NCBI RefSeq assembly: GCF_000151315.2 | Contig: NW_011887298.1 | Coordinates: 1,184,530-1,248,529, forward strand | Direction: 5' to 3' | Length of the DNA stretch: 64,000 nt | Origin: Capsaspora owczarzaki ATCC 30864 | Taxonomy: Eukaryota > Opisthokonta > Filasterea | Shown: positions 25,539-36,700 of the stretch, piece by piece | How positions within the stretch are numbered: the stretch's first letter is position 1 | Layout: each line of letters opens with the position of its first letter | Position numbers and translations under genes: made by a program | The notes under the pieces: generated by a model | What the model saw: only the letters and a program-made list of their open reading frames with translations | Databases searched by the model: none | What the model was told of the DNA's origin: nothing

Positions 25539-26648
25539 ATGCTGCAGACAATGCCGGACTCGCAAAACGAATACTTCAGGAAGTTGACTGGCAACCGTCG
25601 GTTCAACACGTACATTCCCATGTTTTTGCAACTGGCCACGTCCGCGCCTTGTGCCCCTTCCGGAGGCACTCAGTTGGATTACTCAATGCTTCGCATCATG
25701 AAACCGTTCCCATTGAGCGTTTCGCGGCTCTCGGCCTTCGAGTGGGTTTTGAACAAGGCGCCCAAACTGGACACTCCAGCTGCTGACAACGTCCTCTCCT
25801 TCATCAAGCAGCCCACAATGGCCGTCACGGTGCTCCAGCCCTTCTCTGCGTTGGAAATGACGAGCAACACCAATGGCACTGTGGTTTTGGCGGTTGTCTT
25901 TTCGGATCCAGTTGTTCGCACCTCCGTTCCGCCTCCGCAGTTTGTGGGTTTGGATTGGATTCGTCCCAAGCGCCTGTGGCCAAACAACTTTGCTGTTCGT
26001 CTGCAACCCACCGCGTCCTCGGTCGGCACCGTTACTGGAAATGTCACAAACGTCGTGTATGAGGAAGCGCAGCTGCAGGTGCATTTGGTTGTCACTGTCA
26101 CTTTCGGTCAGCAACTTGCCGTTGGCGACACAATCACAACCACCGCCGTGAACGTCGAAGGCGCGAATGAGCAGCCCATCTTCCAGCCCACACAAGCCGT
26201 GCAGCTCAACTTTGAGCCAGTGTTCCAGCTCGCTTTCGTTCAGTGGAATGTCACGAATACCACAACTGTGCTTGCTCCGTTTGACACTTTGCGTGTCGCC
26301 ACGGTTCGTGCCGACTTCAGCGAGCCGGTCTTTTCCGCGGCGTCTGGCGGATCTCTCGACGTTTCGTGCTTTGCTCTTTTGGGCTTCGACGTCGCCAGCT
26401 CGGGAGTGTTTGCTGCGAACGCCACCATCCTTGCCGTGACGCTTGTGCCAGGCTCCAATAGCACTGCCTATTTGCTCGATCTGTCCTATTTCCAGCTTGG
26501 TCCGTACGATTTGCCGCTCTCGGCACCGATGTACTATGTCTTCCCCACTGGCGCTGGCATTATCACACGCGGTACCGAACACCGTGCTGCAACCGCGGTT
26601 CGAGCTGATTTGCGCGTACCTGTGACTCTTCCTGTTCCGCCGGCCTGA
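25539..26648 (+). CDS. Hypothetical Thr/Val-rich, N-glycosylation-rich protein (5' end unresolved)
   Basis: I do not recognise this protein. The frame from ATG 25539 gives about 369 residues (MLQTMPDSQNEYFRKLTGN...). It is rich in Val, Thr, Phe and Pro and looks like alternating beta strands. Many N-x-S/T sites (NGT, NVT, NTT, NAT, NST) suggest an extracellular or lumenal protein. No transmembrane helix or GPI-type tail is visible. The 5' end is unclear. An ATG at 25301 opens a signal-peptide-like stretch (MVFVWTLVISTVAYWMIAS) in the same frame, but a stop separates it. Another frame at about 25340-25530 reads protein-like (GDELHLVSVDGSITLGAG). Missed short introns or a sequence error could explain this. 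It begins within 300 bp of the RBX1 stop. Confidence 0.45.
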   Translation: MLQTMPDSQNEYFRKLTGNRRFNTYIPMFLQLATSAPCAPSGGTQLDYSMLRIMKPFPLSVSRLSAFEWVLNKAPKLDTPAADNVLSFIKQPTMAVTVLQPFSALEMTSNTNGTVVLAVVFSDPVVRTSVPPPQFVGLDWIRPKRLWPNNFAVRLQPTASSVGTVTGNVTNVVYEEAQLQVHLVVTVTFGQQLAVGDTITTTAVNVEGANEQPIFQPTQAVQLNFEPVFQLAFVQWNVTNTTTVLAPFDTLRVATVRADFSEPVFSAASGGSLDVSCFALLGFDVASSGVFAANATILAVTLVPGSNSTAYLLDLSYFQLGPYDLPLSAPMYYVFPTGAGIITRGTEHRAATAVRADLRVPVTLPVPPA

Positions 26649-27164
26649 GTGTTTGTCTAATGTGACCTGTATGGCGATGTTCTGACGTGTTTGTCGTTGA
26701 AATGCATGATTCTCCTCTGTCTGTGCTTTTTGGCGGTGTGAAGGTGTGGATTCAAACCAGATCACCGCTCGATTGCAAAGTAAAAAACAACCCAAAAAAC
26801 CCTCAAGCAAAAACCTTGAAACCACCAACTACGAGTAACATGCGACTCAAAAGCAACAGGTGCTGAATGTGTTTGACTAAGAACGCCTCATAAAGTCAGC
26901 GGCGGGCGACGGCTTGAAGATCAGGTACCAGGACACGGGTGTGCGGGAGCCGTGGCACCACTGCGCCAATGCAAGCGATGCGCTCAACACCAGCAACAGC
27001 AGCAACGTGCAGTAAAGTCTCATCACGAGGAAACAGAAAGAGTTCGAATAGTATGCTAAAACAAAAGAGGAGTCCTTTTATAATAGCACATAAGGAAAGT
27101 GCAGTCCCTGTTCGAATCTCAGTTTTTTGTTTGTTTGTTTTCGTTTGTTTTTGTTCCGCTTCCA
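26649..27164. other. Spacer with a short antisense ankyrin-like stretch
   Basis: 516 bp between two plus-strand genes. It should hold a 3' UTR and the next promoter. On the minus strand, about 27025 to 26880, a frame reads DETLLHVAAVAG, like one ankyrin repeat, but nothing else supports a gene. Confidence 0.35.
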
Positions 27165-27509
27165 ATGTCCGACGACTCTGACGACTCTGACAGTTCCAAC
27201 GACCTTTATGGCTTCGACTCGGATAGCAGTGCTAGGGACGTCGTTACCGATGACGACAGCGACGACGACTCAGCTGTGAGCTTTGACGATCGGGAGAGCG
27301 ACGACGACACGCTGGACGAGCTCAACTATCGACGGCACCCAATGTACCGCGAGGATGCGCGATTCGGCTATGTCGGCATTCTTCACGAGCGCGATCCCGC
27401 GACAGACCCGTTGTGGAACAGCATCCGCGAGGCCGGCTTCGACCCGGAGGAGTGGGTGATTTCCATGCTAAAGTGCCAGCGACCGGTCCCGACCCAGCTG
27501 AAGCAGGGC

Positions 27510-27586
<77 letters not shown>

Positions 27587-29537
27587 ACCCGAGGCTGCCT
27601 CATCACAGTCAGAGCAGGCTCCCACGCCATGGGCGCTCGCAGTCGCAGAAGCCGCCAAAGCAGGCGTGCGGCCTGGCGCATCCTGCTCCATCTCAGAAGC
27701 GACGACCGCGCGTGCATCGTCCAGCTCGGGCTCCAGCTCCGGCGTCGAGACGGCCGATTCCAATCGAGCCCCTCTGTCTTTTTGGTGGGACATTTTTGAT
27801 GGATCTGAAGGTAACCGACTGAACACAGCAATGCAATGCGACAACCAAAAAATAGCAAACGACTCACCTCCGCTTTTCCGCATCACTCTGCTTGACAATC
27901 CATCCCAGACTTTCCCCTGGATGACTTTATCCAAAACCACCCTGTGAACCGCGAGCCCGACTTTAATCCACTGGACGCGAGCCCCGAGTTTAACTGGGCA
28001 GTTGGGCGTCGTCTGCTTCCTTCGTTCGTGGCACCCAAGTCGGCCGAGCGTGTGCGCTTCTCGCATCGAGGAGTCGCCATCGACACCAAGTCCCGCTTTG
28101 TACGTCGCTGTCTGCGGCGTGCCGAGCGCAATGCTTCTCGCATTTTCATGGTCGATGAAGCCACAGCAACCTCGTGCTCAATCAACCAGTCCAACATCGA
28201 CCGTCTCACGTTTCATGGAGACCTGCTGCGCGACCCGACACTGCAGATGGACTTGGTTGCGACTGGTTTGCCTCTGAGCGCGAAACTCCACTGGGCTGAC
28301 TCAGATACCTATTTCGCTTCATTCTCTAGCGGGACTGGCAGTGAACAGACTGGCTGGGTGATGCACTCGCGCCGCTACACTCGGTACTGGGATGACATTG
28401 AGAGCCCGCTCATGACTGGCTCCATTATGGAGCTGTTTGACGCGCTGGAGACGATTCGGGTTGGTCGGTCCCTCACGCTGTCCAAGGCCTTGAAAGACAC
28501 AGTTTTGCACCTCATCAGCTGTGTGGGTCATGCTGTTCCGCTACTGGATTTTCGTCGAGCGCCGACGACCACCGAAAGACGTCATTAAGCACTGTGCCAC
28601 GACCAGCATTGACATGCTTCGGTACTGTTTAAGGCATCACTACGAGGCGATGCATCGTCTTTCCGAGGAACTGCTGGCTTGCTGGCTGGAGAACCACGTC
28701 AATCGCAGCAGACCGAATGCCTGGAATTGTGTCACGCTCGTCTTGGAGTGGTTGTATCCCGAGCGCAAGCCTGCGTCCTACGACTGCGTGCATCCGCCAC
28801 GGCCCACGGGTCCGTCGATTTACGACAAGTTTGGTGTGACCGAGGAAGCTGAATGGGTCGTTTGCCGTATTCCTTTTGGCTACAATGCTGATTGGCTCAC
28901 GAACGTGCCCGGGTGGGATATGGCGACTGTGCTTGAGTGGCTACCTGAACTTGGCCGGCAGAACTTCATTGACAGACCGACACTGTACTTTTCGAATTGG
29001 CTCTACCAGTTTGAGCTTGCAGGCTTTCGTACTTTGCCTGCTTTCAATGACAAATCTTGGCGGAATTCCGCTCATCCATTTGCGTTGGCGGCGACTCGAC
29101 GCCTGGTTGTCGGATGCTTGCTTGCGTGGGGACTCTCTCCTTCGAAATGCCTCGCTTTCGTCTCATCATCATCATATGGTGGCTGGCCATATGTCAAGCA
29201 TCCCTATGACCGAGCACTCAAAAAGGAGTGGACTCGCTTGCATGACCGAGTGGAAGTAACCAACCAGGAAACTCTCAAGCAGATTCTGCAAATGGCCGAG
29301 CAAGCGCAACCTTTTAGACTTTCCTCGTTGTGCCGACTCAAGCTGTGGCGGCACGAAGGGAGCGAGGCAGCAGTTGCCAAAGCGCTCGGTGTCAGCAACA
29401 TTGATGCGCTTCTTGGACTCGTCCCACCCGTCCCGCAGCCCGATCTGCGCGTACCTGAAGATGTTGCGCAGTTTGTGTTGGACATGCCTCTGGCTCGTCA
29501 TTTGCAGCGCGTTCCCGCCTATCATGAGATGAGTTGA
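27165..29537 (+). CDS. Hypothetical acidic/poly-Ala protein with possible C-terminal SOCS box
   Basis: No sure family. Exon 1 (27165-27810) is Ser/Asp-rich, then HPMYREDARFGYVGIL, a 25-Ala tract and a Ser-rich linker. Exon 2 starts at 27909 (phase 1; FPLDDFIQNHPVN). Near 28,464-28,520 the protein-like reading changes frame. Either a 55-bp intron (28464-28518, weak GTCGGT donor, ATCAG acceptor) is spliced, giving about 739 residues in phase, or the gene has a one-base lesion or sequence error. Downstream the frame runs VWVMLFRYWIFVERRR to the stop at 29537. The end reads PFRLSSLCRLKLWRH, then LGLVPPVPQPDL and a closing hydrophobic stretch. This resembles a SOCS box (LCR-x-I/L and LP-x-P), the elongin B/C adaptor of cullin ligases. 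That assignment is inference. Confidence 0.5.
27513..27587 (+). repeat. (GCT)24 GCA trinucleotide repeat coding 25 Ala
   Basis: A pure GCT run inside exon 1 of the preceding hypothetical gene, translated as poly-Ala. It is likely to vary in length between strains. Confidence 0.95.
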
Positions 29538-30186
29538 TTGAGTGTCTTTGTTTGTCTGTTCGTCTGTTCGTTTGCCTTTGCCTCTGCCTCTGCTTGTTTG
29601 ATTGTCTGTGCTTTGAGTAAACCACACGGCACTCATTTTGACGAATACAACTTTGTGCTGAATAGCGACGTTTACGACGAGATCAAACTTTCAACAGCAG
29701 CGTCGCGCAATTCACGCCGAGCTCCTGAGAATTCGCGCACGAGCTGGAGCAACAAGTGGGTACACCCCAACCCATATCTGCCAGCTCAGTGCTCAATGTA
29801 CTTCGTGTCTACCTATTCCTCCCTCTCGGGTGTAACAAGAAGCACTGTAGTTGGGACTCGAATTTTCCGCGCTTTCGCACCTCTGCCATGTCGGCAACAG
29901 CATGGAAGGTTCTTTGGGCGCAAAACTGTGATTTTCTTCGGATTGCCAAGTTTCCACCAAAAATGAAAAGCAACTTCCGCACGTCTCGCATTTTTAGTGT
30001 TGCTATTGTGTGCGTTGTTGCTTATTTTCCCACTCGACAGAGAGCACTTTACTACTTCTCAGACTTTGTGCTCAGTCAGACTTTCTTCTCTTCCCTTTTT
30101 TTTCCTTCCCTTTCCTTCCCTTTTCCTCTCCTTTTCTTCGCTGCTCTCCCACTTCTTTCCTTTCCTTTTTTGATCTCCAAATAAGC
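29538..30186. other. Spacer with unassigned protein-like stretch
   Basis: 649 bp between plus-strand genes. A frame at about 29620-29760 reads FDEYNFVLNSDVYDEIK and an overlapping frame reads QQQRRAIHAELLRIRARAGA. This may be a decayed exon or an alternative 3' exon, but no start, splice pair or family can be defended. The last 100 bp are a pyrimidine-rich leader of the next gene. Confidence 0.35.
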
Positions 30187-33100
30187 ATGCTCGAACTGAG
30201 CTTGTCCGACGTTGCGGCGGATTCGCCCAACTTTCGCAGCCGATTTGCCGTTGCCGACGCGTTGACCGGCGACCTCGAGCAGCGCCTCAAGTCGATCGCC
30301 GAAGCTGCCCGCAAGCATGTCGAAGCGACCCAGCTCGCGCGGCAGAGCGCCCTGTCCTTGCTCGAGCAGGTATACTTTGGCCTCTGATACCACGGATTAC
30401 AAACCGCCTCATCCCATACCCGATGACTCTCGCCCGCTCTCTCTCTCGCTCTCTCTCCCATTGACCCAGCTTCTTGACGGCAGGCGAGTCGAACGACTCT
30501 GTTGTTACATGATGATTGAGCAGCGTCGGTTAGGTTGGCTTACGTCCTTCCGACCCAAGTGCTCCTATTCTTCCATCCCGCTATCTCCCTCCATCTCCAC
30601 TCACAGAACGACCATGTTCAAGTCTCACTCACCTTTTATTTGAACAATTGCTGTTTGCTCTTTGGTTTGTTTGCCAGGTCCGCGCATGGACGCAGCAGCA
30701 CTTGCCAAGCTCAAGCTCAAGCTCAGGACAACAATCGACCGCTTCGTCGTCCTCCTCGACATTGCAGAGTAGTAGCGCGCTGGACGAGTCGGACGACGAG
30801 ACCACCACGGCGTACTTTCACGCATCGCTCATGACACTGACGGGCTCGTTCCTGGCAGTGGAGGACCAGCGCGACATGCTGTGCAAGCAGCTCCAGCGCA
30901 TGCTGGTCGAGCCCGTCGAGAGCTTCTTGTCGAACGACGTTCGCCGTGTCAAGGAGCAGTCCAGCACGTACCATCGTGCACAGGCAGAGGTAGAGTCCGC
31001 CATTGATCGCTACTCGGCGGTCAAGCCTCGCGACTACCGTGCGCTGAGCGAGGCGGCAACAACCCTGCGGGAGGCGCGTCGCAACGCGCACCGTCTTGGC
31101 TGCCGTGCCGTGATTCTGATCAACCAGCTGCATGAGCGGAGCAAATCCCTCGTACCGTCGGCCATCTTGGAGGCGCTGATCGGCCATAGCACGTTCGCTC
31201 AGCTAACTTACAGTGTCGTCAAGACCGACTCACAGAGCATCATGACAACCCTCTACCAAACAATGCAGGAGCGCTCGCAAATGTTAGACCAGCGGAAACG
31301 GCGTGATACCGACCAGATGCGGGCTGTGGTGGAAGCCGAGGAAGCTGTGCGCAACCGCGCCCTCGTCCGCTTCCAAATGCGCGACCTGCGTCTGCCCGAG
31401 CCCGCCAGCGCTCCCACTACTACCTCTGCGGTGGCTGCTATTGCTGCAGCGGCCGCTGCGGCATCCGCTTCGGCAACCGCGTCCAGCGCCAGCAGTCCGT
31501 CGCCCATTCCCACGAGCGTCGTCTCTGCCCTCCTCGCCTCGTCCTCGCCTCCCTCTTCCAGCCCTCTCTCAAGCGGGCCTTTGGGGGCCGCGACATCAGC
31601 ATCGAGTTTGAGCTCCTCTTTGCCAGCAGCAGCAGCAACAGCAGCAGCAGCTCCACTCGCAAGCACGCCGACTCCGGGATGGGACGTGTCCGACCCCAGC
31701 GTGGCCTTCCCCTTCTTGGCAAACGGAGTCCGCGCTGGGTACCTCAACCTCGGCGAAAAGAAGCCTTATGGCCTCTCTTGGTCGCGATGCTACTTTACCA
31801 TTCAGGATGGCCTGCTCGTTCAGCAGCAGCGGCGCTCCAAACTCACCACGTCGTCCGTCTCTGAAAATCTGCGCATCTGCACCGTCAAGCCCACGCACGA
31901 CGTGGACCGCAACTTTTGCTTTTCAGTCATTTCTCCGCGCACAACGCTGCTTCTCCAAGCAGAGTCGTCAGACGAGATGCAAGCCTGGCTGATGGCCATT
32001 CAAAACGCCATTGCCAGCGCATTGACCACGAGTTCTGCTTCGGACTCGGCCAGTCGCACAGGCAGCAATGGCGGTGGCCTTGGCCAATCCCTGTCTGTGG
32101 AAGGAGCGATGAGTGGCAGCCGCGTGCGACGGGCAGGCTCGTACAACGCCCTCAACGAAGTCGCGGAAGGCGATGACCTGATTCCGCATTCTTCGTCCTT
32201 CCAATCGTTTGAACAGCTCCCGCCAGTCGACGGAGACGCATCAGACGGTCTGCTCAACACAAGTGGCTCGACGGCCTCCAACTCGGTGCCGTCCGCCGCC
32301 ATCACGGCTGAACTCATGGCCAACCCCATGGGCTATCTCACGGCTCTGCCCTCGAATGACGTTTGCGCGGACTGCGGCGCACCGCGTCCCGAGTGGGCCA
32401 GCATCAACCTGGGCATTGTGCTTTGCATCGAGTGCTCGGGCATCCACCGCAGCTTTGGCGTGCACATTTCCCAAGTGCGCTCTCTGCTGCTGGACACCTG
32501 GCGGCCGGAATGGGCAGAGCCCATGCTGTCCATCACCAACGCTCGTTCCAACAGCATCTTTGAGGCGCGCGTTCCTGCGGGCATGTCCAAACCACGCAGC
32601 GGCTCGTCGCGCAAGTACCGCGAGGATTACATCACCATGAAGTATGTCGACTTGGCCTTCATGGAGCCATTGAAGCGTCAAGACGTTCTAGCTGGACGAC
32701 TGGCCAAGTCGGAAGCGCAGCGCCAGGCACCGCTCCCACCACTCGTCATCAACCGTCCAGCCCCACTCCCGCAGGTTGCAAACCTTGTTGCCACTTTGGA
32801 CGTCACGCCCAGCTCGCCCTTGGATGAGATTGACCTGGGAGGCTCTCCAAAGATGGTGTCTACCAGCACCAGTGGAGGTGTTTTGCTGTCCAGCGATACG
32901 AGCAACAGCGGCAGCAGCAGCGGCAGCTCCTCGTCCCAGTTTCGCATGCGTGCTGCCACATCTGAGAGCAATCTCCATGCCGCCAGCATGATGGACAGTC
33001 AGGCGTCGTCGCTGTCTCAGACAGCGCTTTCTCAGCCGAGCGAAGCGCCTCGGACACGAAGCTTTAGCATGAATCCGAGCAGTTATCAGCGTCCTTCCGC

Positions 33101-33464
33101 CAACGTGTCCTCCACTGCCGCTGTGATGGCTCCTCCTACAACTGTCGCAGCGCCAGCACCAGCTCCCACTCCCGCCCCTCATGCCCCTGCCCCCATCTCT
33201 ACGTCTTCATCGGTGCCTGCGAGCCGCCCGTACATGTCCATGTCATCCGCGTCGTTTGCCAAATCGTCCTCCACCAATTCCTCCTCAAGCTCCAGCGCTG
33301 GCACGGGTGCGACACCATCCACCTCCGCCCCAGAAGCACCAACCGGCGACTTGTTTTCGCGCTTTAGTCGAGCGTTGAACAGCGCCACCAAGACGATCGT
33401 GGACATTGCCAAGAATGAGCAGCAGCAGCAGCAGCAGCAGCAGCAACTGCAGCAACAGCCATAA
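30187..33464 (+). CDS. BAR-PH-ArfGAP protein (ACAP/centaurin-beta-like), lacking ankyrin repeats
   Basis: Such proteins bind curved phosphoinositide membranes and switch off Arf GTPases. Two exons (30187-30369, 30678-33464) give 989 residues. Residues 1-310 are a helical BAR-like region with FLAVEDQRDMLCKQLQRMLVEPV and EQSSTYHRAQAEVESAIDRY. After an Ala/Ser linker, a PH domain occupies about 413-515 (RAGYLNLGEKK, WSRCYFTIQDG, and ending MQAWLMAIQNAI). The ArfGAP domain lies at about 610-725. Its zinc finger is CADC-x16-CIEC followed by SGIHRSFGVHISQVRSL, with the catalytic Arg, then SIFEARVPAG and YITMKYVDLAFM. Animal ACAP and ASAP proteins continue into ankyrin repeats. Here only Ser/Pro/Ala low complexity and a terminal Gln run follow. 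The start is the ATG right after a pyrimidine-rich leader. Confidence 0.9.
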
Positions 33465-33736
33465 ATCTGTGAATGCGTACTTGATCGGTTCTACTCTCTT
33501 TCTGGTGTTCTTTTGAAAACAATCCGTTGATATTGAATGTGTGCTTTGAGACTTGGCGTGTGTGTGCGTTTTTGATGATACGAAATTGTATGTTTTCCAA
33601 CTTGAAGCGTTCGCCTGTTGCGTCGCCAGCCAGTGCAATCGCATGTACTCCAGCATTATTTCCACAGCGACATGCACATCCCCCAATTCTGCATGCATGC
33701 ATTGCGCACTCCTTACTTTTGTGTTCGATCGTCCAC

Positions 33737-36700
33737 ATGTCGACGCACCCGAGCGCGCGATCGAGACGGCAACCTGCAGCCTCAGACGGCGCCGATGCAG
33801 ATCAAGCCGAACTGATGCGTCTACAGCACGAGTTTGAATCCAGCGGTGCGCGCCCAGCTGCAGCCAGCTTGAGGCGAGCGGCGCCACCTGTCGCTGTTGC
33901 TGCGTCGTCGTCGTCGTTGGTCTCTACTTCGACGACTTCTACTCCTTCTACTCCTTCGACTGCTGCTGCTGCTGCTGCACGACCGAGCGCACCAGCTCCT
34001 GCGCGCGATGTCATCCAACTCACTGGCGCGGCGCTGGCTGCTGCTGGAGACGCAAGCGTGGCCCACTCGAGCGGTGCGAACGTAGTCGCTTCCTCCTCAT
34101 CTGCTTCCACCGCTGGCACGACCAAGAAGCCCTCCAAGTTTGCACTCCAACGCATCGAGGTTTGTGTTCATGCATAGTTGGATATTACACCAAAAAGATT
34201 GCTCGAGTTTTTTTGCTCACTTTTGCTTGGGATTGGGCTTTCAATGGTTTGTTGCAGGAACAACAACGCGCAGCACAAGCTCAGCTGAGCAGAGCCGCAC
34301 CCGCCGTTCGGTCGTCGGATGTCATGATGGATGGCATGGAAGAAAGCGTTCCGACTGGCAGAATCGCTCTAGACATGTTTGAAGAAATGGATCGTAAGGA
34401 TGCTCTGCTTTTCTATTTTTTTTTTTTTTTCATGGATTGGTCGCTGGTGAAAACAAGTCATTCAACAATTTGTGTACACAGGCCAAGACACCAGCATGTC
34501 TGCTTTGCTGAGCCGCGTTGTGGAAAAGGAGCGCGTCGTGTTTACACCTCGTGTGGCCAGCGTGCCATTGGAGCGTGGCTTCCCAGCTGCTCAGTCAGTG
34601 GACTGGCGAGCCTTGCAAGCGTCGGAACAGCCAGACTCGACGTCAGGTCTCAACTTCACGCAGCTCAAGCAGCCAGAAGGCCCAAAGTCAAAGCGCAGCA
34701 TCTTTAGCCAGATGTTTGATGCGCAGCGCGAGGTGGACAAGCAGCGAGCCATCGACGCCGCGCAAGCCCAATTGGGTAGCGCCGATCGTCCGCCGGCGTC
34801 CAAGATTCCAGCAGCGACATTGCCGCAAGTCGAGCAGGCTGCAAGCAGTAAACCTCTCATTGTTGAGCGCGACATTATCAAGTTGAGTGACAAACTCGTC
34901 ATCAAGCCGCTCGTTGTTCCAGACACGGCTGCAGGGCCCGCCAAGAACTCTGAGGTGGACTTTCTTGCGCCTCTGCCAACATCTGAGCGCGATCAGATTG
35001 CTACTGAGAACGACAACCGACTTTCGTCGATGAGCAAAGCTGAAATTCTTGAAGCCCAAGAAGAGATTCGCCGCCTGCTTGGTCCAGACGCGATTCGGTT
35101 GCTCACCACGGGCAAGCGCCAACAACAGCCCAACTCGTCGGGCAGTGTGCCGATTCCGAATGCTGCCAGTGATCCCTCCAACTCAGCATCCTCGTCTTCT
35201 GTGGGTGCTGCGTCGGTTGCATCGCTCCCCGCTCAAGTAGAGGCTGCCGCGCCAGCCAACGACACTCTGCTGCCGAGCGATCCGGACGCAGCCGAAGCCA
35301 AGCGTGCCCTCGACACCCTGCTTGATGCCAACCATCGCAGCAACAAGGAGTGGGTGAACATGGATGTGGTTGAACAGGACAAATTGGCCTGGATTGTCAC
35401 GCCTGCCGACAAGCCAATGGCGGCTTTTCCGCAGCAGCACGCTCCCAGCCAATCCGCCGAGACCAGCCCTGATGCAGCAACCTCCTCGTCTTCCAACACC
35501 ACTGGCATGCTCAACATTACTCAGCGCGCGGACGGGACACTGGATGTCCAGACCCCTCGCGATCAAGCACAGCAAGAGGCAGCCGGTGCAAATGCTCCCG
35601 GGACCAAAGTTCGCTTTGACTTTCAAGGCGCGGTTGTGCCGCTTGGCGCAGACATCCCGGCCGACCGCGCGCTGCACCATCACGGAGACGAGCCGGACGC
35701 TGCAGGATACACCATTGGCGAGCTGCTGATTCTCGCTCGGTCGGCTTTGCCGGCACAAAACGTGCTGGCGCTCAACCTGCTCGCCAACATTGCCGGCAAC
35801 GCTTGGCTCGGCCAATTCGCCAATTCAATCCACGCGTCCGTATTGGAGACGCTCGTTGATGGCATTTCCCTGCCGCTTGTGCTTCGGCATGCGCTTGACA
35901 GCACCCACTCGAGCGTGATGGCGGCGGCCATTCGCTGTCTCGCCAGCCTTTCATGCCCGGGTCTACATGCGTCCGACACGAGGCGCCGGACCCTGGCGGC
36001 GGCCGATGCTGCTGCCTCCTCGCGTTCAGCAAGCTCGCAGCCTCTCCAGCCGTCTCGTCGCCAGCAGCAGCTCGATACTGAATTTGTCGCTTCGCGAAGC
36101 GTCAGCGCGCCGGAAGAGCGATATTTGGACGACAACTTTTTGTTTGCGTACCGAGGCTACGAGCTGCCCTCGTTCCGGCCGACCGTGCAGCTCGCCACGG
36201 CTGCGCAGGAACAGCAGCAGCAGGAACGCAAGCAGCAGTCCTTCGACATGAATGACGACAATGATGCGCCGCAACTAACAGACGAGCAAAAGGCCAAGCA
36301 CGATATTGTCATTGGCTTTCTTGATATGCAGCTCCTTGATCGCCTGCGTTACATTCTCGAAGTGTGCCAACTTCCCGGTGTGGCGGACGACGTTTTGCGC
36401 ATTCTCATTCGCATTGCCCGTCATTCGTTCCAAGGTGCCTCCCACATTGTAAACACACCTCGCTTGATCACGTATATTCGCGACGCCTTCCTTGCCACTC
36501 AACTGCCGGCGGTTGCTGGCGCATCGCCTCAAAGCGCTGCCGACGTGTACGCCAAGCCGCGTGCTCTTGCCATCAAATTGATGCGTGTCATCACCCAAGT
36601 CGACCGCTCGCTTGCCACCACGTTGATTTCCAACAGCGTACCCCAAGCCGTCATGCCTTTCCTCCTTCAAGGCCCAGTGGATGCCCTGGGCGAGCTGGAA

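Noticed and set aside
27050-27130. Possible tRNA end: TTCGAAT followed by a T run
   Set aside because: The arms around the loop do not pair and no acceptor stem or anticodon arm can be drawn upstream.
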